Assembly: GCA_964615095.1 (NCBI GenBank)
Contig: CAZTPX010000039.1
Location: 1-64,000 of the forward strand
DNA length: 64,000 bases
Direction: 5' to 3'
Source of the DNA: JANXQG01 sp964615095
GTDB taxonomy: Bacteria; Planctomycetota; Planctomycetia; Pirellulales; Thermoguttaceae
The notes under the pieces were generated by a model. The model saw only the letters and a program-made list of their open reading frames with translations. It ran no database searches and had not been told where the DNA came from. Position 1 is the first letter of the stretch. Each line of letters starts with the position of its first letter. A program made the translations under genes and the position numbers. Positions 32,435 through 42,000 of the stretch are shown here, piece after piece.

Positions 32435-32776
32435 TTAGGCTTCATAAATGGTCTTTCCTTCGCGCAAGGCGGGACAAATGACCAGACAATGCGCGTCGCG
32501 ATAACGCTCGACTTCCTCGGGAGTAGCAATCACCACATCGACGGCCGCCAGGCCGGACAAATGTCGATAAATTGCTTGCGTGATCCGATCATGGCTGAAT
32601 CGACCGCTCTTGATGACCAAAAGATCGATGTCGCTGTCGGGCCTCATCGTGCCTCGCGCCGCCGAGCCGAAGAGTACGATTTTCTCCGGCCTGGCCGCCT
32701 CCACGACCTGCCGAACAACTTCCGTCAAAACGGCCGGCTCGGGCTTCCCGCGTCGCGTTTGGCGATTTGTTTTCAT
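32435..32776 (-). CDS. MNT-type nucleotidyltransferase domain protein
   Basis: A 113-residue minimal nucleotidyltransferase. The signature GSAARGTMRPDSDIDLLVI (about residues 37-55) has the GS motif and the two metal-binding aspartates (DxD). A third acidic residue is in AAVDVVIAT. Such proteins commonly act as antitoxins that modify a HEPN ribonuclease toxin. No HEPN gene is visible on either side, so this copy is solitary, or its partner has been lost. It lies next to an R-M-like pair on the same strand. Confidence 0.82.
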   Translation of the reverse strand: MKTNRQTRRGKPEPAVLTEVVRQVVEAARPEKIVLFGSAARGTMRPDSDIDLLVIKSGRFSHDRITQAIYRHLSGLAAVDVVIATPEEVERYRDAHCLVICPALREGKTIYEA

Positions 32777-32926
32777 CCCTGGAATCCCCTTTCCTCCCTT
32801 ATTCTACTGGAATTCCGGGCCGCTATCTATGCACCCGAAGGAAAAGCGGATTAGCCTATAATTACGGGAATCCATGAATGGAAAACTTCCATAATGTAAG
32901 CCGGGATACGCGGGCAAGATGGATTT

Positions 32927-33523
32927 CTACACGTCGAATGTGATTTCGCGTTGCCCATCGTCTCGCGAACCTCCGAACCGTTGTCCTCTTAACGGGCGCA
33001 GATCCACAACGGCGCCAAACCTGCGAAATACCGCCAAGAACTTGTCGTAACGCTCACCCCAGTAGATCATCGCACAAGACATCGGTGCGCCCTTGCCGCC
33101 ATTCTCGCCATTGACGAGGAATTTAAGTCGGGTGTCGTAAAGGAAACAGACGCTGCACGCGTTGCCAAACACGAATTTCTTCCAATGGCCAGTATTCGTT
33201 GCCACGGGCACAAGAGCAAGGACTTCCGACCGGTAGTCCGCATGAGCCATTGAACACTTGGACAACCAATGCTTGATTGACGTGCCGCGTTGCTTGTCGA
33301 TTCCGTAAGGCGGATTGACGTAGATCGTTGCAAAGTTCCACGTCTCGCGAAGCCCGTCTCGATCGGGAAGACGATACTCCGTTCTCGCCTTGACTATCGA
33401 ATGCTCGTTTGAGCAAGGGTCAAGCTGTATGTCACCGCCGAAGAATTCACGAACGGCATTGACATATTTTTCAGGTGTTCCCCATTCCTGGCTTAGTGTG
33501 TTGAGGGTACGTCCGGCGGTCAT
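32927..33523 (-). CDS. Phage-type DNA N6-adenine methyltransferase
   Basis: About 198 residues resembling the Dam-like family of phages (Pfam PF05869). QEWGTPEKYVNAVREFFGG leads to IQLDPCSNEHSIVKA and the catalytic FATIYVNPPYGIDKQ (NPPY). The MTAGRTLNTL start at 33523 has GGGAGGA upstream and overlaps a TGA of the previous frame as ATGA; the alternative ATG at 33541 lacks a site. It would methylate adenine in DNA, either as part of restriction-modification with the nuclease at 33627 or as a solitary phage-derived enzyme. Confidence 0.85.
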   Translation of the reverse strand: MTAGRTLNTLSQEWGTPEKYVNAVREFFGGDIQLDPCSNEHSIVKARTEYRLPDRDGLRETWNFATIYVNPPYGIDKQRGTSIKHWLSKCSMAHADYRSEVLALVPVATNTGHWKKFVFGNACSVCFLYDTRLKFLVNGENGGKGAPMSCAMIYWGERYDKFLAVFRRFGAVVDLRPLRGQRFGGSRDDGQREITFDV

Positions 33524-33650
33524 CCGTGAACTTCCTCCCATGCTTTCTTTTTCAACGTCTCAAGTTCCTTCTTTAGCACTGAGAGAGGCTTTCGCACAGG
33601 TGCGATGACGTTGAACCAACCTTCGATTACTTTGAGGTGTGATTGAAAGT
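33520..33650 (-). pseudogene. Coupled coding tail between the nuclease and methyltransferase genes
   Basis: After the nuclease stop at 33627, another frame stays open and reads SHLKVIEGWFNVIAPVRK then PLSVLKKELETLKKKAWEEV, ending in a TGA (33520-33522) that overlaps the methyltransferase ATG. It looks like real helical coding sequence but has no good start of its own. A frameshift near the end of the nuclease gene, natural or due to sequencing, would fuse the two. It is too short for confident assignment. Confidence 0.4.
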
Positions 33651-34661
33651 AAGATTGAAGAGCCGCATCCGCGGGAGTGCGATCTTCACTTTGGTGAATT
33701 GGTTCACGCCCTTCTGTCCGGTGTAGCTGACAAGAAAAGCGTCTTTCGCCGGCGCTAACGCCTTCGTCGGATTGAAAAGCAACTCGTCAATGAACTGGCT
33801 CAAGCCAGCATCGGTCAAGAACAACAGCCAATCGTATGATTGGGCAAGGACTTTCAATTCCTTGTTGTGATTGTCCGAGGTAAACCAATTGCCGTGGTTG
33901 CTTACTACGCCAACCGTAAGGATGAATCTCGAGAGCAACTCTGGGTCGTTTGAGGCGATGATTTGCGCCATCAAGTCGTAGTAGTCTCCAAACGTGATTG
34001 TGCCGTCTTTCTTCTGAATCAGTCCTCCCATTTGTCCGTTGGAAAAACGCATCCTTTGAAGAGCCGAAACGGTCCTCGCGACGTATGCGCCTTGTTTTGC
34101 CTTCTCGATTGTCTGTGGCCCTTTTTTCATTCCCTCCTCAACGCCCACGCGCTTGCATTCAAGAATCGCAAATGGACGTTGCTTCAGCAAGACAACCGCG
34201 TATTTGCCATGGCCATTCGTGAATTCGTCAAGATATGCGTTGACGAACTGGTCCGGCAGCTCACCGATGGTGCATGAATTGCGAAGAATGGAAGCTTTGG
34301 TCAAGAGGGAGTTTGATTTGATAGCCTCTTTGGCAATTCCCAAGTGCGAAAGGGAGTTATCGCCGAGAATCTTACGGGCCGTAAGAGGAAGCGAGTCCTG
34401 CGTGAACGGGATCACGGCCGAGCGGACGGACGGATGCAAACTATACTCGACGTTGTGAGTGATTTCGTCGTTCGCGAACTCGGGGAGCGGTCTTTCGATT
34501 GCAATATTGTGTTCAAAACCCCAAGACTTCAGGGCGTAGAAGGTAATAATCTCAACGAGCGTACCCAGAGCGCGTCCAGCCGCTTTCTTGGCGTCCTTGG
34601 CATAGTGAAACACTTTTTGCGTGAGGACTCTTTGGAGTTGGTCAACAGATTGGTATGGCAT
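33627..34661 (-). CDS. Putative type II restriction endonuclease
   Basis: A 344-residue soluble protein. The segment KYAVVLLKQRPFAILECKRV (about residues 170-190) has the spacing of a PD-(D/E)XK nuclease core with ECK as the last part; an upstream acidic residue lies in VNAYLDEFTNGHGKYA. It stands directly before the DNA adenine methyltransferase on the same strand, which supports a restriction role. I do not recognise the recognition-site family. The C-terminus may continue in another frame (33520-33650). The start at 34661 gives MPYQSVDQLQRVL. Confidence 0.65.
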   Translation of the reverse strand: MPYQSVDQLQRVLTQKVFHYAKDAKKAAGRALGTLVEIITFYALKSWGFEHNIAIERPLPEFANDEITHNVEYSLHPSVRSAVIPFTQDSLPLTARKILGDNSLSHLGIAKEAIKSNSLLTKASILRNSCTIGELPDQFVNAYLDEFTNGHGKYAVVLLKQRPFAILECKRVGVEEGMKKGPQTIEKAKQGAYVARTVSALQRMRFSNGQMGGLIQKKDGTITFGDYYDLMAQIIASNDPELLSRFILTVGVVSNHGNWFTSDNHNKELKVLAQSYDWLLFLTDAGLSQFIDELLFNPTKALAPAKDAFLVSYTGQKGVNQFTKVKIALPRMRLFNLTFNHTSK

Positions 34662-34815
34662 CGAGTGCTTTCAGATCTCTATCCCGTCGTTTTGGTGACC
34701 AACATCCAATCTCAGCGACAGACGCTGATCTGCGGCAAGGGGTCACCTGCATAAGTCGCTATGAAAAGCGGCGGCCGACCATGAGTACACGGTACCGTCG
34801 CCGCACTCCAAAGGC

Positions 34816-36915
34816 CTACTCCTCTTCCTCCTCCTTCAACTGCGCCTTGGCGATGATCTCCGCCTGCACGTTGCCGGGCACGACGTCGTGATGGCTGTAC
34901 TCCAGCGTGTAGCTGCCCTGCCCGCCGGTGATGCTCGAGAGCCCGCGGGCATAGGTCATCACTTCGGCCAACGGCACTTCGGCGATGACGGTCTGCATGT
35001 CGCCGCCGGCCGAGTCCATCCGCAACACGCGGCCGCGACGGCCCGACATGTCGCTGGTGATGTCGCCCACCTTGCTGCCGGGCACCGTGATCTCGATCTT
35101 CACGATCGGCTCCAGCAAGCTCGGTCGGGCCTGCTGGAAGACGTTGCGGAAGGCCATCGATCCGGCCGTCTTGAAGGCCTGTTCCGAACTGTCCACATCG
35201 TGGTACTTGCCGAAGTGGACCTCCACGGCGACGTTCTGCACCTTGAAGCCGGCGATCACGCCGCGCTCCATGCGCTCCTTGAATCCCTTCTCGATGGCCG
35301 GCAGGAAGTTGCTGGGAATCGTGCCGCCCACGACCGAATTGACCCACACAAAATTGTTCTCTTCGTCATAGTGGTAGTCCTTCATCGAGGGGAAGCGGTC
35401 CTTCGTGCAGAACTCTTCGATCTTCACGTCCTTGGGCAGGGGGAACATGCGGATGTGGACTTCGCCGAACTGGCCGCGCCCGCCCGACTGCTTCTTGTGG
35501 CGATAGCTGCCTTCGGCGTTGGCTTGGATCGTTTCCCGATAAGGCACCTTGGGCTCCTTCGTGTCGATCTCGGCCTTGTCGCGGCGCTTGAGGCGTTCGC
35601 GGAGCAATTGCAGGTGCAACTCGCTCATGCCGTAGGCCACCATTTCCTTGGTCTGCGGGTCGGCGTGCAGGCGGAAGGTGGGATCTTCCATCTCGACCTT
35701 CCGCAGGGCGGTGGCGATCTTGGCCTCGTCGCCGCGGCCCTTGGCCGTAATCGCCAAGCCGACCATGGGCGCGGGGAAATGGATGTGTGGCAGCACAAGG
35801 TCGCCCAGCGACATGTTCGTCTTGAAGTCCTCCATCTTGGTCACGGCCACGATCTGGCCGGCGCTGGCCGACTCGATCGGTTCGGTCTTGTCGGCCTGGA
35901 CCTCGAACAATTGGCCCAGCTTCACGCCCTTGCGGACTCCCTCGGCCCGAATCGTCTCGCCGTTCTTCAACGAGCCCGAGTAAATGCGGATGAAGTTCAG
36001 CTTCTGTACGAAGGGGTCGATGCGGGTCTTGAAGATCTGGGCCACTAGCGGGCCGTCCGGATCGGCCGCCACTTCAACCTCCTGGCCCTCGGCGTTCGCC
36101 GCCGTGCGGCGGACGGCGGTGGGCGGCAGGCCGCAGAAGACCAGGGCGTCCAAGAGTTCCTTCACGCCCACGCCCGTCTTGGCCGAGCAGCAGACGATGG
36201 GGATCAGCGTGCCGCCGGCGACGGCCTGCGTGATCAGCCGGCCGATCTCCTCGGTCGTCGGCTCGACCCCGTCGAAGTAGCGGGTCATCACGTCCTCGTC
36301 GACTTCGATGATCGACTCGATCAGCGACGTGTGGATGTCGCTGGGATCGACCAGCGCACCGGCCGTGTCTTGCGGGACCGTCAGCGTGCTGGCCACGCCG
36401 CGGAAATCGCCGCCCTGGCCCAAGGGCACGTTCAGGAGTTGGCAGGCCTTGCCGAACATGTCCTGGATGTTCTTCAGCAGCCTGGCGAAATCGATGTTGT
36501 CGACGTCCATCTTGTTGATCAGGATGAAGCGGCCCAGGCCGGCCTTACCCGCCTCGTTGAAGACCCGCCGCGTGGTCACGCCGATGCCGCTCTGGGCGTT
36601 GATCGTGACGACCACCGTATCGACGGCATGCACCGCGCCGATCGTCTGGCCCACAAAGTCCGGGTAGCCCGGCGTGTCGATCGCATAGAACCGCTTGCCG
36701 TCATGGTTGAAATGCACGACGTGGGCCTCGACCGAGTGGCGGTGTGCCTTTTCTTCCTCGTCGAAGTCGCAATTGCTCGTGCCGTCGTCGACGTTGGCCG
36801 GGCGCGTGATCGTGCCCGTCAGGGAGAGTATCTTGTCCAAGAGGGCCGTCTTTCCCGCGGCCCCGTGTCCGCCGAATGCCACATTGCGATAGTCTGCGAC
36901 TGGAATCTTTGCCAT
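34816..36915 (-). CDS. Elongation factor G-like GTPase (FusA2 type)
   Basis: A 699-residue protein with all five EF-G domains. The P-loop is GGHGAAGKTALL (residues 16-27), switch II is DTPGYPDFVGQ (about 80), and the guanine motif is INKMD (about 133). Canonical EF-G has DTPGH, whose His is catalytic; here it is Tyr, as in the EF-G-2/FusA2 group, which is not the main translocase. Domain IV includes HKKQSGGRGQFGEVHIRMFP. It is therefore probably a paralogue with a specialised ribosomal role. It stands alone rather than in the str operon. Confidence 0.88.
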   Translation of the reverse strand: MAKIPVADYRNVAFGGHGAAGKTALLDKILSLTGTITRPANVDDGTSNCDFDEEEKAHRHSVEAHVVHFNHDGKRFYAIDTPGYPDFVGQTIGAVHAVDTVVVTINAQSGIGVTTRRVFNEAGKAGLGRFILINKMDVDNIDFARLLKNIQDMFGKACQLLNVPLGQGGDFRGVASTLTVPQDTAGALVDPSDIHTSLIESIIEVDEDVMTRYFDGVEPTTEEIGRLITQAVAGGTLIPIVCCSAKTGVGVKELLDALVFCGLPPTAVRRTAANAEGQEVEVAADPDGPLVAQIFKTRIDPFVQKLNFIRIYSGSLKNGETIRAEGVRKGVKLGQLFEVQADKTEPIESASAGQIVAVTKMEDFKTNMSLGDLVLPHIHFPAPMVGLAITAKGRGDEAKIATALRKVEMEDPTFRLHADPQTKEMVAYGMSELHLQLLRERLKRRDKAEIDTKEPKVPYRETIQANAEGSYRHKKQSGGRGQFGEVHIRMFPLPKDVKIEEFCTKDRFPSMKDYHYDEENNFVWVNSVVGGTIPSNFLPAIEKGFKERMERGVIAGFKVQNVAVEVHFGKYHDVDSSEQAFKTAGSMAFRNVFQQARPSLLEPIVKIEITVPGSKVGDITSDMSGRRGRVLRMDSAGGDMQTVIAEVPLAEVMTYARGLSSITGGQGSYTLEYSHHDVVPGNVQAEIIAKAQLKEEEEE

Positions 36916-36952
36916 TGCGCGTAGTCCTTATGTTCAGTTGTCGGGTGTCAGG

Positions 36953-37061
36953 GTGGCATGCCTGAAGCCGTCCTCGGCGCAGGCATGTTTCGGATTGGTT
37001 TTATAAGTTCAGTTATCGGGTGGCATGCCTCCGCCGTACTCGGAGCAGGCATGTTTCGGGC
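36953..37061. repeat. Two tandem hairpin repeats between fusA-like and hisA genes
   Basis: Copies at 36953-36996 and 37018-37061 share GGTGGCATGCCT, GCCGT and GCAGGCATGTTTCGG. Within each, CATGCCT pairs with AGGCATG. They fill the gap between the EF-G-like start and the hisA stop on the same strand. Confidence 0.7.
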
Positions 37062-37795
37062 TAATCCTTCATTTCAGTTGTCGGGGTGGCTGCGACAAGC
37101 GCGTCGGGCAGGGTAATGGTTCCTTCGTAGAGTGCCCGACCGATGATACATCCGGCCAGGGGCACCGCGGCCAGACGGGCCACGTCGGCAGCGGTCGTCA
37201 CGCCGCCGGACGCCACCACGGGCAAGTCGATCGCCGCTTGCATTTCGGCCATCGCCGCCACGTTCGGTCCGGCCAGCATGCCGTCGGTGGCAATGTCGGT
37301 ATATACGATCGCACAAAGCGGTTCGCGGCTGAACTGCCGGGCCAGTTCCGTGGCCGCCATGTCGCTCGTCTTCAGCCAGCCGTGGGTCGCCACTTTCCCG
37401 TCGCGGGCGTCGATTCCCAGGACCAGCCGCTGGGGAAACTGCCGGCACATACTGCGAAACCACTCGGGCTGCCGGATGGCCAGCGTACCGATCACCAGGC
37501 GGCAGATGCCCAGGTCCAGCAGCGTGCGGATCGTCTGCTCGTCGCGAATGCCGCCGCCCAACTCACAGGCCAGGTTTACGGTTTTGAGGATCGACGCCAC
37601 CACGGCCAGGTTCCGCGGCTGACCGTCCCGAGCGCCGTCGAGGTCGACGAGGTGCAGGCGGCTGGCCCCCTGCTCGGCCCATTGCCGGGCCATAGCGACA
37701 GCATCGTCGCCGAAGACCGTTTCACGATTATAGTCACCCTGCTGGAGGCGTACGCACTTGCCACCACGCAGGTCGATTGCAGGCCAGATTTCCAC
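37061..37795 (-). CDS. hisA: Phosphoribosylformimino-AICAR isomerase
   Basis: About 244 residues, a single TIM barrel. It performs the Amadori rearrangement in step four of histidine synthesis. Markers are MEIWPAIDLRGGKCVRLQQG at the start (catalytic Asp in AIDLRGG), LHLVDLDGARDGQ, and the second catalytic Asp in IVYTDIATDGM. VVASGGVTTAADV follows. I prefer the GTG at 37795, which gives the family-typical N-terminus and has CGGGAG 10 bases upstream; a TTG at 37804 is possible. No other his genes are adjacent. The last codons overlap the hairpin repeat. Confidence 0.93.
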   Translation of the reverse strand: MEIWPAIDLRGGKCVRLQQGDYNRETVFGDDAVAMARQWAEQGASRLHLVDLDGARDGQPRNLAVVASILKTVNLACELGGGIRDEQTIRTLLDLGICRLVIGTLAIRQPEWFRSMCRQFPQRLVLGIDARDGKVATHGWLKTSDMAATELARQFSREPLCAIVYTDIATDGMLAGPNVAAMAEMQAAIDLPVVASGGVTTAADVARLAAVPLAGCIIGRALYEGTITLPDALVAATPTTEMKD

Positions 37796-37994
37796 CCTTT
37801 TCAAGCTCCCGCTAAGCCTCGGGGCCGAGTTACGAATCTCTCATTTTACACCAATGGCCGGCCGACGCAAGGAGTGGAAGAAGAGGCCGAACCCGTTCGC
37901 ATTCCTATTGGAGTACGGTAGCTTTGCCACCACTTTGCAGAGCGATCGCCTCTCTGAAGACACTTCCCGCAGCAGCCAGAATGCCATTTTGAAA

Positions 37995-38012
37995 GCGGTG
38001 GCAAGCCACCGC
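37995..38012 (-). terminator. Hairpin downstream of thpR
   Basis: GCGGTGGC and GCCACCGC form a perfect 8-pair stem with a 2-base loop. On the minus strand it lies 24 bases past the thpR stop and is followed by TTTCAAAATGG, so it may end the HIT-thpR transcript. The T-run is short. Confidence 0.5.
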
Positions 38013-38035
38013 ACCGCAAAACGCGGATCACAAAC

Positions 38036-38617
38036 TCAGTCGCGGCAGCCCAAAGCGGCGCGGCTGAGCGCGTCGTAGATGGGACCTTGCGGCGTGAGTT
38101 CGCTGGAGAAGATGACTAACTTATCGACAGGAAATCGCCCGGCGCTGAAAACGGCGTGCTGCTTGATCAGCGCGCCGAGTTCGGCCGCGCCTACCTCCGA
38201 ACGGCGGACCCGCCCGATGGTCAGGTGGGCGGCGAAACGACGCTGCTCCTTGGGAAAACCGAGCGGCTTCAACTCCCGCTCCAGGGCCGCGTGCAGCCTG
38301 CCCAACGGCTCGCTGCCATCGCCCGTGCCCAGCCACAATGTCTGCGGCCGGCCAGGGCCGGGAAACGCGCCCGCCGTGCAGATTTCCAGTTCGAACGGTT
38401 CGCATTCCGCGGCCGCTTGATGCACGGCGGCACTGATCTCCGGGACCGAGTTCAGCGGCACGTCGTCCAGGAATTTCAGCGTCAGGTGCATGTTGTGCGG
38501 TTTGACCCAGGAGACCTTGGCCCCGGTGGCCGCGTAGATCGCGATCAGTTCCGCCGCCCGCTGCCGGACGGCACTGCTGGTTTCCACGGCAATAAAAGCG
38601 CGAACGCTGTCTTTCAT
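38036..38617 (-). CDS. thpR: RNA 2',3'-cyclic phosphodiesterase
   Basis: A 193-residue 2H phosphoesterase. The two catalytic HxTx motifs are HLTLKF near residue 45 and HLTIGR near residue 131, and RAFIAVE at the N-terminus is typical of the ThpR/LigT group. It opens 2',3'-cyclic phosphates on RNA, and in vitro ligates tRNA halves. It starts 7 bases after the HIT gene on the same strand, so they are co-transcribed. Length is normal. Confidence 0.92.
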   Translation of the reverse strand: MKDSVRAFIAVETSSAVRQRAAELIAIYAATGAKVSWVKPHNMHLTLKFLDDVPLNSVPEISAAVHQAAAECEPFELEICTAGAFPGPGRPQTLWLGTGDGSEPLGRLHAALERELKPLGFPKEQRRFAAHLTIGRVRRSEVGAAELGALIKQHAVFSAGRFPVDKLVIFSSELTPQGPIYDALSRAALGCRD

Positions 38618-38624
38618 GGTTCAT

Positions 38625-38966
38625 TTATCCCGGCGGCCAGGAGAAGTTGCGGCCGCCCAGCAAGTGGTAGTGCAAGTGCGGCACCGTCTGGCCGGCGTGC
38701 GGGCCACAGTTAACAACTACCCGATAACCGTCGCTGAGATTTCGCTGCGCGGCCAGCTTCTGGACGACGATCAGCAGATGCCCTGCCAGGGCCGCGTCGT
38801 CTTCGCTCAGCTCGGCCAGCGATGGAATCTCTTGCTTGGGAATGACCAGGATGTGGACCGGCGCTTGGGGATTGACGTCCTCGAAGGCCAGACAGCGGTC
38901 GTCCTCGTAGATAATCGTAGCGGGAATCTCCCGATCGATGATGCGCTTGAAAATCGTTTTGGGCAT
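38625..38966 (-). CDS. HIT-family nucleotide-binding hydrolase
   Basis: A 113-residue HINT-type protein. The histidine triad is VPHLHYHLLGG near the C-terminus; the N-terminal FKRIIDREIPATIIYEDD and HILVIPKQEIPSL are family landmarks. Members hydrolyse AMP-linked substrates such as aminoacyl or phosphoramidate adducts. I choose the ATG at 38966 (MPKTIFKRI), the standard N-terminus, rather than earlier codons that would add an unlikely 32 residues. The thpR gene follows at once. Confidence 0.93.
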   Translation of the reverse strand: MPKTIFKRIIDREIPATIIYEDDRCLAFEDVNPQAPVHILVIPKQEIPSLAELSEDDAALAGHLLIVVQKLAAQRNLSDGYRVVVNCGPHAGQTVPHLHYHLLGGRNFSWPPG

Positions 38967-39042
38967 GGTGAATCCCTTGAAAAGCCGCTCCGCGGGAAAA
39001 CGAAAGCGGCAATAAATTTCCGCACTCCAAAAGTAAAACAAA

Positions 39043-39060
39043 GCGGCGACAGGTCGCCGC
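39043..39060. terminator. Short perfect hairpin after the 1336-residue gene
   Basis: GCGGCGAC and GTCGCCGC form an 8-pair stem with a 2-base loop, 12 bases past the stop of the gene at 39072. The minus strand after it reads TTTGTTTTACTTTTGG, which is a plausible U-rich tail. Confidence 0.55.
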
Positions 39061-39071
39061 ACTCCAAAGGT

Positions 39072-42000
39072 TCAACTCGAACTGCCTAGGGCCTTCACCT
39101 GCCGCCGCACTTCCTCACGCGTGAGCATGACCTGCAAAACGGGCAACTGCGGATCGGGCAACTCCTCTTCCTCCGGCCCGTCGGACAATACGCGATCGAC
39201 CTCCTGCTCCAAGGTGTCCAGCCAGGCGGGCACGTCGAAGCCGGCGCCGGAAATGTCGCGCGTGAACTCGCCTATGCCTTGCTCCAAGCGGACGAAAGCG
39301 CTCGGTTCGTCATCGGGCAGCGCTTCGCCGGGCGGCGGCTTGTCGTGGGCTTCATTCATGGCCGGTTCAATCAAGGCGCAAAGCCGATCGACCACTAGCG
39401 GCCGCACGAAACGCTCGCCCAAGCGGTCGGCGATGCTCGGCAGCCGCATGCCGTACTTGCGGTTCAGCCGGGTGAAGCGTTTGAGATGATCCTCGGCGAT
39501 GCTGGCCGTTCGCTCGGCCACGGCTGCCCGCCAGACGTCGGCCGCCTCGTCGTGACCGCTTCGGACCAGGACTTCGTGGGCCAGCACGACGGGCTGAAGG
39601 TTCCAGGCCACGCGGTCGTAGCTGGCCCTCAACCGCAGGTAATCCAAGAGCGTGTAGAGCATGTCGCCGCGGTCGGATTGGGTGGTGGTGCTGTTGTAGT
39701 CGACGTATTCGGCGTAGTTCTCTACGACGGCTTCCAGGGCGATACTGAGCCAGCGAACGGCCTCTTCGCGGGGGATGCGGCTATCGAGGTCGTCCAGGAG
39801 GCGGAAGTGGTCCTCTTCATCGGGTTCCTCGGCCATCGAATTCAGCCAGGCATCGACACCCTGGTGTAAAATGCCGCGGAGATTGCCGTGGTTCATGAAT
39901 CGCTGTGTGAACAGGTCGCTGCCGTACTGCTCGATGAAGCGTTTCAATTCTTGCCAAGGGCCGCGGCTATTGACGGACTCCAGCACCGACAGTCGCACGC
40001 CGTGGCTGTGGGTGAGCCAAGCGCGGAGCAGGGACTCGGTGGCCTGTTCGAGGAAGGCGATCAACTCGCCGTCGTCGCTGGGCGAGGTCCCGTCCGGTTC
40101 CGACCAGCCTTCGCTGGCGGCCACGAGGCTGCGGACTACGGCCCGGCAGCCGATCTTGAACATCTGGTCGAATTCGGTGATGGCGCCGGGACCGACGGGG
40201 TGATTGGTCTCCATCTCCTGGATCGTGGAGATCAGTTGCACGGTTTCCTTCAGCAGCCCCAGTCGCGGCAAATAAGCCAGCAAGCGGCGGAGCACGGTCT
40301 GCAGGCCCCGGGAAGCGACGATCCGCTGCGGATGGCCGCTGCGGGCCAGGGCCACGTACAGCAACGTTTGTTGGCCGAAGGCCGAGACCAGCCGCCGCCA
40401 GACGCTCCGCACGCCCTGCGGGTCGCCGCGCAAGACGGCCTTCAGCGCCGCCTCGGCCGGCTCTTCCCAGGCTTCCTGGCCTTCGAAGGGGGTACGACGG
40501 TCCATGACCACGCGAATCAGCCGCACGGCGTCGCCCGTTTCCACGCAGGTGGCGATGATCTGTTCCAGCAGCATCTCCTTGACGCTGCGGTGGCGTTCGT
40601 ATTCCACCAGGGCCTCTTGCGTGCCGCGCGGCGGCGGAATGCGGTAGCGATAGACCGTGTCGAGCAGCTCGAGAAGTTGCTGCCGGTTCTTCATCGCCTG
40701 GTCGAGCCAGGCGGCGAAGACCGGTTCGCGCTGGGCCGCCGGCAGGTCGCTGCCGAAAGAATCAACGGCCGCCAGCTTCCAAAGCTGGGCCAGGTTGGCC
40801 AAAAAGGTCAGCCGCCCCACGATCCGCTCGGCTTCACCCATCAGTTCGAAGTCGGTGGCCTCGCCGCCCGTATCGCCGCCTTCGAGCATTTCGCCTTCGA
40901 TGTCGTCTTCGGTGCTGCCGCGGAAAGTCACGCCTTCGTAGGCGGCGCCGTAGATATCGTCGATGTCGTCATCCTCGTTCTCGCCGCCGGCCGATTCCTC
41001 AGTGGCCAATTCGAACCGCGGGACCGTCCAATGTTCCTCGGCGTTGGCCTCCAGGTAATCGAGGAACTTGCGGGTCAGTGCCCAGCGCTGCTGCGGCGTC
41101 AGCGTGTCCTTGGCCTCTCCCTCCTCGAAATCGTCCCACAGGTCCTGCATCCAATCCATCGCCAGGTTGTGGAACGAGTAGTCTTCTTCCACCAGCGGAA
41201 TCTGGTCGGCCTGGCTGAGCCACTGGACCAGCAGGGCCATGGCGGCCACGGGACTGCGCTGCTCCAACAGGGCGTCGACCACCAGGGCGTAGGCCTTGGG
41301 CGAGCGGAACTGCTCGGCCCGCTGCCGCCAGAAGGCCAGGTCGCCGGAGGCTGCTCCCGCCTCGTGCCAGGCCCGTAGGGCCGACGCCACGTGATCGGCC
41401 GACTCGCGGGTCTCGCGGCCGGAAAAGCTCTCGACCGAGCCGACCTCCGTGGTGGCGAATTTGTCCCACCAGTCGGCCAAAACGTCCAACCGCTGCGAAA
41501 CGCGGCTTTCCAGGTCGGTGACGCCCACGGCGGCGGCCTCCTTCTGGATCTGTACGCCCACCGTGAAGATGCTGCCCACCAAGCCGATCAACTCGTCGAT
41601 GCGATGGTCGTAGACGCTATTCTCGGGCGAGGGAAAAAGGCTGTACTGTCCGCCGAAACCCAGTATGTTCCAGGGATCGACCAAGGCCCCGCACTCGATC
41701 GCGCGATGCAGCAGATCGACCGATTCTTCCAGCAGCCGGGCAGCCGAGTCCAGCCGCGGGGCCGGATCATCGTCCGTGGGCCGCTTGGCCCCGGCCGCGC
41801 TATGGACCTCCTCGATGGCCAGGTGCGCGGTCGTCAGCCGGCAGTGGATGTCGCACTTCAGCCGGGCCGAAGCCACCGGCACGACGCGGGCCTGGCGCTG
41901 GGCCGCTGCCGTGTAGCCCATCCGTGCAAACAATTCGGCCAGGTGGACGTGCTGCAACTGCTCCGCACGGCGACGGGCCAGGTGTTGGTTGAAGTGCTGT

